Assembly (NCBI GenBank): GCA_937862825.1
Contig: CALMEF010000295.1
Span: 1-32,404 of the forward strand
Origin: an uncultured Armatimonadota bacterium
Lineage (GTDB): Bacteria; Armatimonadota; Fimbriimonadia; Fimbriimonadales; Fimbriimonadaceae
Length of the DNA stretch: 32,404 nt
Direction: 5' to 3'
Below the pieces are notes generated by a model. The model made no database searches, had not been told where the DNA came from, and saw nothing but the letters and a program-made list of their open reading frames with translations. The position numbers were made by a program, and so were the translations under genes. Shown piece by piece: positions 1 through 7,122 of the stretch. Each line of letters opens with the position of its first letter. Within the stretch, counting starts at the first letter, position 1.

Positions 1-1
1 C

Positions 2-337
2 AAGTCTAATGCGGCAAAGCGAGTTTTGCCCCACATAGGACCTGAGTTTCGGGGACTCCGCCAGCAGACGGGCCTGAATAGAAGGTCGTTCTGGCAAAGG
101 AGTTTTCGGTCAATTGCCATCACCCACCCTGATGCATTTTGGATAAAAGTACGCTACATACACGACAACCCTGTGCGTGCTGGCCTAACCACGAGTGCAG
201 AATCGTATCCCTTCGGTAGTCGGAAATTTTGGGCAGATCTATGGGACGAATCAAGAGGACTCGTGTTCACTCGGGAACTTGTTGCCGCATTTGCACCTCT
301 TGACCTTGTGGACATCTTTGCAAAGCCTCCGCCATAA
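2..337 (+). CDS. REP-associated tyrosine transposase / IS200-like Y1 transposase, C-terminal part (5' end outside window)
   Basis: The frame is open to the window edge and ends at TAA 335-337, giving 111 residues of a protein that begins upstream. It carries the FWQRSF block followed by YIHDNPVRAGL, the hallmark C-terminal helix region of the Y1 transposase family (HUH single-strand transposases, RAYT type), and then the usual YPFGS segment. Known family members cut and join single-stranded DNA at hairpins through an HUH motif and a catalytic tyrosine. The HUH motif would lie upstream of this window. A strong hairpin lies 22 bp downstream of the stop. Most RAYT genes are single-copy domesticated genes rather than mobile ISs. 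Family assignment is firm, subtype less so. Confidence 0.8.
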   Translation, partial: KSNAAKRVLPHIGPEFRGLRQQTGLNRRSFWQRSFRSIAITHPDAFWIKVRYIHDNPVRAGLTTSAESYPFGSRKFWADLWDESRGLVFTRELVAAFAPLDLVDIFAKPPP

Positions 338-358
338 AGATGAGGTCTGCCATAAGAC

Positions 359-381
359 CCTCCACCTCGGGGAGGCGGAGG
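359..381. terminator. Strong GC-rich hairpin between the transposase and typA (bidirectional terminator or REP-like element)
   Basis: The 23-bp segment folds as CCTCC-x-CCTC, a GGG loop, GAGG-x-GGAGG: nine base pairs with one opposed A/C. It sits between two convergent genes, 22 bp after the transposase stop and 41 bp beyond the typA stop. No long U-run follows on either strand, so a classic rho-independent terminator is only partly supported. Because the neighbour is a RAYT-like gene, it could instead be one of the REP hairpins such enzymes recognise. No second copy was seen in this window. Confidence 0.45.
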
Positions 382-422
382 GATTCGAACTAGAACTGCG
401 TGTTCTCGAACCTTTCCATTCC

Positions 423-2252
423 CTACACCTGCGCGACTTCGCTACGCCTTTCCGAAACCCGGCGCTCGCTGTGGTCCAGAATCTTCTTCCGGAAACGCAG
501 CGTCTTCGGTGAAACCTCAAGCAACTCGTCCTCGCGTAGCCACGCAAGCGCCTGCTCCAAGGACAACTCCCGATGGGGATCAAGCACCGTCGTCGCGTCG
601 GAGGTTGCCGAACGCATATTGTTGGCCGCTTTCTCCTTGGTAGCGTTCACCACCATGTCCTCATCACGGCTGCAAGCACCGACAATCATTCCTCCATAAA
701 CCTCAGTTCCCACCGGGTAGAAGAGTTGTCCGCGCTCCTGAATATCCTCGTACGCATAACGCGTCAGTTTGCCCGGATCCTTCGAGATCAGCGCTCCCTG
801 AGACCTGCTCGTCACCTCGCCCTTGTACAGTTTGTAACCCTCATAAAGCGAAGACATAATGCCGAGGCCGCGAGTCAGCGTCAGATAGTTGGATCGGAAG
901 CCGATCAAGCCGCGAGTCGGAATGGAATATTCGAGCATCGTCGTCCCGTTCTCGCTGGTCATGTTGATCATCTCGCCCTTGCGGCGAGCCATCTCCTCCA
1001 TTACGTCGCCCATGCCGTCATCCGGCAGTTCGAGAGTCACAATCTCATAAGGCTCGAAAACGTCCTTGCCTTCGCGCTTGAAAATAACCTGCGGACGGGA
1101 GATTTGCATCTCATATCCTTCTCGGCGCATCGTTTCAATCAGAATCGCCAACTGAAGTTCGCCGCGCGCTTTCACCTTCACGGTATCCGCCGGCGCTTCA
1201 CGATCGATCTCAATCGAAACGCTCACGATCTCTTCCTTTTCGAGCCGCTCCTTGATCTTGTGAATCGTCAGATGCTTCCCGCCATCCTTGCCCGCCAGCG
1301 GCGAGTTGTTGGCAAAGAAGTTCATACTCAGCGTGCTCGGCTCCACCTTGATCGCGTCCAATGCCGGAGAAGTTTCAGGCGTACAAATCGTGTCGCTGAT
1401 CAGCACCCCGTCAAGGCCAGACATCATCACAATCTCGCCCGCCGAAACGCTCTCAACTTCCCGAAGTTGAATCCCCTCGTAAATCCACAACTTGGTCACG
1501 TTGAACGCAATCGGCTTCTCTTGTCCCTCGCGAAGCAGTTGCAAACGGTCGCCGACCTTCACGGTTCCCCGCAAGATCTTCCCGCCGAACATCCGGCCAA
1601 GGTAGTCGCTCCAGTCCAGATTGTTGATCTGAATCAGGAAAGGCCCTTCCGATTCCACCGAAGGAGGAGGAACCGAGTTCACGACCATTTCAAACAGCTC
1701 GCGCATGTCCTGCTCGCCGCCATCCGGCGAGACCCGAGCGAACCCACCAGCCCCGCTCGTGTAAAGATGCGGGAAAAACAGATCGTCTTCATTCGCGCCC
1801 AAGTCGATGAAGAGGTCAATCGTCTTGTCGTAAGCGTCCAACGGCCGCGCACCTTCGCGGTCAATCTTGTTCACACAGACAATCGGTTTTAGACCGTTGG
1901 CAAAGGCCTTTTTCAGAACGAATCTGGTCTGCGGACGGGGGCCTTCGCACGCATCAACGACGAGCAAAACGCCATCCACCATGCTGAGAACACGCTCAAC
2001 CTCGCCGCCAAAGTCCGCGTGCCCGGGCGTGTCAACAATGTTGATCTTAACGTCCTTATAACGAACGCTGGCCACCTTCGAGAGAATGGTAATGCCCTTC
2101 TCCCGCTCGAGATCGTTGCTGTCCATCACACGCTCCTGCATGTGCTGGTTCTCGCGGAAGATTCCGGCTTGCTTGAATATCGCATCAACCAGGGTCGTTT
2201 TCCCGTGGTCAACGTGGGCGATAATGCCGATGTTGCGAATCTTGTTGGGCAC
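423..2252 (-). CDS. typA: GTP-binding ribosome-associated translational GTPase TypA/BipA
   Basis: The 609-residue protein has the usual full length of TypA/BipA. The GTPase domain shows AHVDHGKTT (12-20), the switch segment REKGITI (about 50-56), DTPGHADF (74-81) and NKID (128-131). The EF-G-like domains II, III and V follow, and the TypA-specific C-terminal domain holds TPTRGL-like and GYKLYKGE segments around 440-480. TypA binds the ribosome at the EF-G site and is needed for ribosome assembly and growth under cold or stress. Translation starts at a GTG. An AAAGGG stretch lies upstream but is rather distant from it. The gene stands alone on the minus strand, 46 bp after the DprA-like gene, and could be co-transcribed with it. 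It has a long antisense open frame that is a codon-usage shadow. Confidence 0.97.
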   Translation of the reverse strand: MPNKIRNIGIIAHVDHGKTTLVDAIFKQAGIFRENQHMQERVMDSNDLEREKGITILSKVASVRYKDVKINIVDTPGHADFGGEVERVLSMVDGVLLVVDACEGPRPQTRFVLKKAFANGLKPIVCVNKIDREGARPLDAYDKTIDLFIDLGANEDDLFFPHLYTSGAGGFARVSPDGGEQDMRELFEMVVNSVPPPSVESEGPFLIQINNLDWSDYLGRMFGGKILRGTVKVGDRLQLLREGQEKPIAFNVTKLWIYEGIQLREVESVSAGEIVMMSGLDGVLISDTICTPETSPALDAIKVEPSTLSMNFFANNSPLAGKDGGKHLTIHKIKERLEKEEIVSVSIEIDREAPADTVKVKARGELQLAILIETMRREGYEMQISRPQVIFKREGKDVFEPYEIVTLELPDDGMGDVMEEMARRKGEMINMTSENGTTMLEYSIPTRGLIGFRSNYLTLTRGLGIMSSLYEGYKLYKGEVTSRSQGALISKDPGKLTRYAYEDIQERGQLFYPVGTEVYGGMIVGACSRDEDMVVNATKEKAANNMRSATSDATTVLDPHRELSLEQALAWLREDELLEVSPKTLRFRKKILDHSERRVSERRSEVAQV

Positions 2253-2298
2253 GAAAGATTGTACCCTTTAGGTTCAACAGCTTCGCAGAACGACCGGG

Positions 2299-3264
2299 TT
2301 ACTTCCCGTATTCGGATTCAGTCTCGTGTGCAAACAAGCCAAGCGAAGGGGCGAGTCTTTCCTTAGGCCTTTTCGCTGGCCTCTTCGGCTCGAGAAGGCC
2401 GATGGGGTTGGTTGCGGCATCTTCATCAATGGCCATTGCTCCTTTGTCAACAAGCTGCTTTTCGGCCATTGCACCTTGCAGGACATAGACGGTTCGTCCT
2501 TCCTTGAGTCCATCGCAGGCCCCAGCCCACGAGCCACCGGTGCCAGGCTCACACTCAACGATCACGGTCGCATCGGCACATGCATAGGCAAGTCTGTTCC
2601 TCGACATCGCGCTTCCGACATCGAAGCTGGCTTCTGGATGAACCTCTGTCATCAGGCAAAGCCGATCATCCATGATGGCGTCTCGATTTCCGGAGAGGCC
2701 AGAGACCTTTAGCAAGGAGTCTGCCAAGACTCCAACTACGCGCCCCCCATTGTTCAAACAACCCTGCATTGAAGCCAAGTCCACTCCGCGTGCCCCACCC
2801 GAGACAACGGTCAATGCAGATTCCGCGCACCGACTCCCAATCGCTCGCGCTATCTCAAGCCGATTTGGAGAAGCGTTCCGAGAGCCCACGATCGCGATTG
2901 CTCGCTCGGTGAACCAATTGGGCTCGCCCAAGCCAAACACGAGAACAGGGGCCCGGTTCTGGAGTGACTTGAACCGGTTCGGGTAACCGGGATCGTCCCA
3001 TGACCGCACCCATATGCCCGCCTGCGTCCAGCGATCAACCGACTGGAAGACACCAATGCCACGTTGCATGAGTTGGCGAATGCGGGCCGGGTCTAATGGG
3101 CAGAGGTCAAGATCAAGCGTCTCGTGGAGGAGGTCTTCAGCGCGATCTCCCATCCAACGGTAAAGGTCGGAAAACTCCTTCGGAGTAAGCGGTTTGGCAT
3201 CACAGGTGGCCCATCGCGCGGTTAGGAGCAAAGCAACTTGGGCTAGGGCAGTGAGTTCAGACAT
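2299..3264 (-). CDS. DprA/Smf-like DNA-processing protein (Rossmann fold), coupled to RecQ-PRTase
   Basis: This 321-residue protein has the DprA/Smf Rossmann core: AIVGSRNAS (124-132), VSGGARGVD (154-162), LMTEVHPE (204-211), an SRNRLAYACAD stretch (221-231) matching the RNR segment of DprA, and GTGGSWAGA (241-249). Classical DprA binds incoming single-stranded DNA and loads RecA. Here the N-terminal 90 residues are not obviously the SAM domain of competence DprA, and the C-terminus lacks a recognisable winged helix. The chosen ATG overlaps the RecQ stop by 8 nt, which indicates translational coupling. An in-frame earlier codon at 3315 lies inside recQ and is unlikely. The pairing suggests a DNA-processing or defence role instead of housekeeping competence, but that is inference. 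Confidence 0.85.
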   Translation of the reverse strand: MSELTALAQVALLLTARWATCDAKPLTPKEFSDLYRWMGDRAEDLLHETLDLDLCPLDPARIRQLMQRGIGVFQSVDRWTQAGIWVRSWDDPGYPNRFKSLQNRAPVLVFGLGEPNWFTERAIAIVGSRNASPNRLEIARAIGSRCAESALTVVSGGARGVDLASMQGCLNNGGRVVGVLADSLLKVSGLSGNRDAIMDDRLCLMTEVHPEASFDVGSAMSRNRLAYACADATVIVECEPGTGGSWAGACDGLKEGRTVYVLQGAMAEKQLVDKGAMAIDEDAATNPIGLLEPKRPAKRPKERLAPSLGLFAHETESEYGK

Positions 3265-5311
3265 CTTCGGCACCAGCGGTTGAAGCAAGCGCAAAGGGTA
3301 CGACTTCGCTGGCACCGTGCCTGCGCAAAAGTGCCCCTAAGATCGTCAGCGTCCAGCGTGAGTCCACCATATCATCAACCAAGAGAAGCCTGCCCTTCAC
3401 CAAATCCGTCACCTCGAAAGCCCCGTCTAAGTTCAACGCTTGGTGAGCACTATTTTGTTGCACTTTCTGGGGGATGGTCCGCTTGACCTTTTGAGTCACA
3501 TTCAAACATGGGACATTGAGTGCCGCTGCAAGCCGTTCAGCAAAGTCGCGGACAAGGTTACCTTCGAGTGTCGGAACATAAGCCACTCCGTCGAAACTCT
3601 GCTGTTCCCTCAGGATGCTCGCAGCGTGATCAACTAGTTCCTGTCGAAAATGACGTGACCTCTTGTCGTCCCGCACCATTCGACCGAATCCAGGATCACC
3701 CCAATGACAGAGGCAGATGCCAACAGCACAGGCTTCTTCATCTTTGATTTTGCCTGTAAAACCGTATGTGCGCAGTCCGCCAACCGGCCATAATCTGCGG
3801 GGGAAGATCGGCATCGTGCTCCTGTTGAGATAGTCCATTGCACGTTGCAAGAGGTCTTGGGTTATCGAAAGGGGCACAAGAGGTTGACCGACACAGTTCG
3901 AGCATTGTCCACAGGGAGCGGCCAGGGGATCATTGAGTTCCTCGCGGACAACTTGCATGTAGCACCGGGTCGTTGAAGCGAACGCTAAAAATCGTGCTCG
4001 TTCGCCTTCTCGTTGCTGCTTGAGAGCCTCCTCGCGGATGGGGTCGTGCTTATAGGGGATGGTGGTCAATTGATACTTTGGGCCCACCTTCGCAACTGGG
4101 CTCGGCGTCAAGATGGACAGGCACTTGAGCACGTTCTCAATCTCGGCATGACGGAGGTTCACGAGGCGTTCGATCTCATTCATTGAACGTGGAACATCCA
4201 AGGCGTCAAGAACTTGACGGATGGCTGATTCGGACGGTCGCGCATGTTCCAAGAACCAGTCATGAATTTCATCATCTTCCTCGCCTAAAAAGAGAATCGC
4301 AAAGGAGTCGCGCACCGCCCGGCCGGCCCGGCCAATCTGCTGATAGTAAGCGACGAGGTTGCCGGGACTTTGGAAATGAACCGCAAAGCCAATATCAGGT
4401 TTATCGAAGCCCATCCCGAGAGCTACCGTGGCAACCAACGCCTTAACTTCATTATTGAGCAATGCCTGCTCAGCGTCCCTGCGTTCTTCAGAAGGAAGTC
4501 CGGCATGATACGGGCGCACACGGTGTCCACACGTCAACAGCCACTTGCAAAGCCTCTCACAATCAAGTTTGGTCAGCGCATAGATGATTCCGCTTCCGGG
4601 CAGTTCACCCAAGTGATCTGCTATCCATGCGAGGCGTTCACCGATTTCAAAGCCAGTTACGACTTGGATTCGAAGGCTCTTTCGGGCAAGGGAGCCGCGT
4701 AAGACCTTGAACTCGGCGCCGATTTGCGCTCGGATATCCTCAATGACCCTGTCGTTCGCAGTTGCGGTGGTCGCAAGGATTGCGGTGGACTTTGGCAGGC
4801 TTCGAACGAAGGCCCCGAGTCGCTGATAGTCGGGGCGGAAGTCATGCCCCCAATCGGAGATACAGTGTGCCTCGTCTACAACGAGTAATCCTGCCCTTGA
4901 TAGGCTCGTGTTGGTCAAGACCTCGCCGAACGACTGATTAGCCAGCCTCTCTGGAGAAATGAGGAGGAGATCAACTTCATCGTTTACCAGGCGCATGATT
5001 AACTCGTCCCATTCGTCCCTGTTCTCGCTGGTGAGTTGCTCGGCGACGAGCCCAAGGCGGCTGGCCGCACGAACTTGATCCCGCATCAACGAGAGGAGCG
5101 GTGAGACCACCAGAGTTGGTCCTCGACCCCGATCGCGCAAGACCTTGGTCGCGACAAAGTACACCATGCTCTTGCCCCACCCGGTCGCCTGAACGACCAA
5201 CGCTCGGAACGGTGGTTCAAGTGCTGCTCGAATCGCCTCCTCCTGACCCGACCTAAAGTTTGCCGCGGGCTTATCGAGCGCAGTCCGCAATAAGTGCAAT
5301 AGTTCAGCCAC
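3257..5311 (-). CDS. RecQ-family ATP-dependent DNA helicase fused to a C-terminal ComF-like phosphoribosyltransferase domain
   Basis: The 684-residue protein has RecQ motifs in order: Walker A ATGWGKS (42-48), DEAH with CISDWGHDFRP (146-160), TTATAN (181-186), motif V VALGMGFDKPD (296-306) and motif VI QQIGRAGR (324-331). A four-cysteine zinc site follows (C450, C467, C470, C473). There is no HRDC domain. Residues about 530-684 form a phosphoribosyltransferase-like domain with a QKVQQNSAHQ stretch and LLLVDDMVDSRWT (642-654), resembling the PRPP loop of ComF proteins but with SR where TG is usual. The GTG start at 5311 has AAGGGG at good spacing. A TTG nine bases earlier directly abuts that element and is less likely. 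A strong promoter lies 40 bp upstream and a DprA-like gene overlaps downstream. Confidence 0.9.
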   Translation of the reverse strand: MAELLHLLRTALDKPAANFRSGQEEAIRAALEPPFRALVVQATGWGKSMVYFVATKVLRDRGRGPTLVVSPLLSLMRDQVRAASRLGLVAEQLTSENRDEWDELIMRLVNDEVDLLLISPERLANQSFGEVLTNTSLSRAGLLVVDEAHCISDWGHDFRPDYQRLGAFVRSLPKSTAILATTATANDRVIEDIRAQIGAEFKVLRGSLARKSLRIQVVTGFEIGERLAWIADHLGELPGSGIIYALTKLDCERLCKWLLTCGHRVRPYHAGLPSEERRDAEQALLNNEVKALVATVALGMGFDKPDIGFAVHFQSPGNLVAYYQQIGRAGRAVRDSFAILFLGEEDDEIHDWFLEHARPSESAIRQVLDALDVPRSMNEIERLVNLRHAEIENVLKCLSILTPSPVAKVGPKYQLTTIPYKHDPIREEALKQQREGERARFLAFASTTRCYMQVVREELNDPLAAPCGQCSNCVGQPLVPLSITQDLLQRAMDYLNRSTMPIFPRRLWPVGGLRTYGFTGKIKDEEACAVGICLCHWGDPGFGRMVRDDKRSRHFRQELVDHAASILREQQSFDGVAYVPTLEGNLVRDFAERLAAALNVPCLNVTQKVKRTIPQKVQQNSAHQALNLDGAFEVTDLVKGRLLLVDDMVDSRWTLTILGALLRRHGASEVVPFALASTAGAEDV

Positions 5312-5350
5312 GTTCTCCAACCCCTTCGCATCGTACCAGATACTTATGTA

Positions 5351-5379
5351 ATCCTAGCACAATTGTTGGGTAGGGTCAA
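5351..5379 (-). promoter_or_regulatory. Sigma70-type promoter of the RecQ-PRTase/DprA operon
   Basis: On the minus strand TTGACC (5374-5379) is followed after exactly 17 bp by TAGGAT (5351-5356). That is five of six and four of six matches to the -35 and -10 consensus at ideal spacing. It lies in the 87-bp gap behind hldA and gives a leader of about 35 nt before the GTG start. This shows the operon is transcribed independently of the upstream dxs-lgt-hldA genes. Confidence 0.65.
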
Positions 5380-5398
5380 GTGTTTTAGAACCAGTTAC

Positions 5399-6367
5399 TC
5401 ATAACTCGGCAATCGCCGCCAGGTCCTCTTGCGACGGAGTCGCGACGCCTACGTGCCTCACGACGCATGCGCTCGTTTCAATCGCGAGTCGGAAAACGCT
5501 CTCATCAAAACCCGCGGTCGCCATGCCCAATGCAACCGTCGCAATCACCGTATCTCCTGCCCCAGCCGTGTCGAAAACCTCAATCTTCCTGGCCGGAAGG
5601 CGCACCGTCTCCTTCACTGAGACGGCAAGCATGCCCTTATCGCCCAGTGTCACGAGAAGTTGTTCCACCCCCGAGTTTGATCGGAGTTCGTGGATGGGCT
5701 GTGTCGCCGACTCCGGGTCGAGGAGCCTGGGTAGCCCGAGCGCCTCGGTCGCTTCCAGCCGGTTGACCGAAACGAGCGTGGCGCCCCGATAATGCTTGAG
5801 ACTCTTTGGCTTGGCATTCGCGACCACCTTAACTCCATGCTTCCGGGCCGAATCCACCACATGGTGAATCACGGTCGGAGTGAGGCAGCCCTTCACGTAG
5901 TCACTGAGAATGACGACATCCACATCCCTCACCGTTTGGTCAACTGCGTTGAGTAACTTTTCCTCAAGGTCTGTTGAAATGGGATCATCGGCCTCGAAGT
6001 CAATACGCAGGGCCTGGTGCGTCGCATCCGCGAGGACGCGCACCTTCCGTGTGGTTTCCCGCTCTGGGTCGCGAATCAGCATTGGCGACAGCCCCTGCTG
6101 GGTCATCGCTTCTTCCAAGAGCGTCGCCCCCCGGTCTTCTCCGGCAATCCCGATGACTTGAACCTCGGCTCCAAGACTCTTCAGGTTTCTCGCAACGTTT
6201 GCCGCCCCTCCCGGAAGCCGCTCGGTTCGGGAATGACGAACGACCATAACCGGCGCCTCCGGGGAGATTCGGGTCGCGTTACAGAAGAGATACTCGTCAA
6301 CCATGAGGTCGCCGACCACCAACGCCCGCTTGCCTTTGAACTGCCGAAGGAGATCGCCCAGACTCAT
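5399..6367 (-). CDS. hldA: D-glycero-beta-D-manno-heptose-7-phosphate kinase (RfaE1/HldA, PfkB family)
   Basis: The 322-residue protein is a single PfkB-type kinase domain. It has an N-terminal ALVVGDLMVDEY strand, the GGAANVARN substrate motif (53-61), RKVRVLA (108-114) and the ATP/anion-hole motif TAGAGDT (267-273) with the catalytic Asp272. It aligns with the kinase half of HldE and lacks the cytidylyltransferase half, so an hldC or hldE2 must be elsewhere. Its expected reaction is phosphorylation at C1 of heptose 7-phosphate for LPS inner core or S-layer glycans. The usual VDPKG segment reads NAKPK here (184-188), a variation that leaves some doubt about the exact sugar. The start ATG overlaps the lgt stop as ATGA. 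Confidence 0.85.
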   Translation of the reverse strand: MSLGDLLRQFKGKRALVVGDLMVDEYLFCNATRISPEAPVMVVRHSRTERLPGGAANVARNLKSLGAEVQVIGIAGEDRGATLLEEAMTQQGLSPMLIRDPERETTRKVRVLADATHQALRIDFEADDPISTDLEEKLLNAVDQTVRDVDVVILSDYVKGCLTPTVIHHVVDSARKHGVKVVANAKPKSLKHYRGATLVSVNRLEATEALGLPRLLDPESATQPIHELRSNSGVEQLLVTLGDKGMLAVSVKETVRLPARKIEVFDTAGAGDTVIATVALGMATAGFDESVFRLAIETSACVVRHVGVATPSQEDLAAIAEL

Positions 6368-7119
6368 GCGACTGCCTCAGTCGTTTTGGGTTTGGCCCGC
6401 ATCATGAGCACGAGACCGTTGAGGGAGATGAGGCCGGCCACCGCCTGGGCGTCGGTGATGGGGAGGGAGCCCATGTACGTGGAGGTCGTACCTGCGCGCC
6501 AAAACTCATAGATGAAGCGTGCCAGCCCATGTAAGACCAGGGCGAGCCCAATGCTCGCGCCAACTCCTCGCTGCCTCTTTTCAAAGAGAATGAGGATTCC
6601 AAATGCGGCCACATTCAAGAGGGCGTCGTACATCTGGGCTGGGTGATAAAGCCCGGTCTTTCCGGCGACGGTAATCCCCCATGGAAGCGTGCAACTTCCG
6701 CCGTAGCAACAGCCATTCAGCAAACATCCCAGTCGCCCCACCGCCGTGGCGACGAGAAACGGCCCCGAAGCGAGATCAAGGAACGGAAGCAGGGGCTTCT
6801 TGGAGAATCTGCAAAACGCAACGATGCCAAGAAGGCCGAAGGCCAAGCCACCGAAACTGGTTAACCCTTCGAACTTGGTAAATATCTCCCCTGGGTGGTC
6901 CTTGTAGTAACTCCATTCTTGGACGACAAAGAAGAGCCTTGCACCAAGGATTCCGGGTAGCAATGCCCAAAGCCCTGCGTCGGCAATCGCATTCTTATCG
7001 AATCCAAACTTCGATGCTCTGCTTCGACCAATCAGGATCGCGCACAGAAATCCAAGGACGAGCATCGCCCCATAACTGTGTACCTTCAGTCCATTCAGTT
7101 CGAAAAGAACCGGCCGCAT
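6364..7119 (-). CDS. lgt: Phosphatidylglycerol--prolipoprotein diacylglyceryl transferase
   Basis: The 251-residue polytopic inner-membrane protein carries HSYG (14-17) near the N-terminus, the Lgt signature region GRLGCLLNGCCYG (128-140), HPAQMYD (159-165) and RFIYEFWRAG (201-210). Lgt transfers diacylglycerol from phosphatidylglycerol to the lipobox cysteine of prelipoproteins. Substrates with lipoboxes are encoded in this window at 18122 and 28330. The signature differs from the classic GRxGNFxNxE form by having a cysteine for the Asn and Cys-Cys for the Gly-Glu. Its stop overlaps the hldA start, and it begins three bases after the dxs stop, so the three genes form one operon. Confidence 0.94.
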   Translation of the reverse strand: MRPVLFELNGLKVHSYGAMLVLGFLCAILIGRSRASKFGFDKNAIADAGLWALLPGILGARLFFVVQEWSYYKDHPGEIFTKFEGLTSFGGLAFGLLGIVAFCRFSKKPLLPFLDLASGPFLVATAVGRLGCLLNGCCYGGSCTLPWGITVAGKTGLYHPAQMYDALLNVAAFGILILFEKRQRGVGASIGLALVLHGLARFIYEFWRAGTTSTYMGSLPITDAQAVAGLISLNGLVLMMRAKPKTTEAVA

Positions 7120-7122
7120 CGA

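Noticed and set aside
361..420. Possible tRNA gene on the minus strand
   Set aside because: The T-loop-like motif is present, but the T-stem does not pair and no D or anticodon arm can be built upstream; the region runs into the typA coding end.
573..1892. 439-codon open frame on the plus strand opposite typA
   Set aside because: Product is Arg/His-rich with no domain; it mirrors the codon bias of typA on the other strand.
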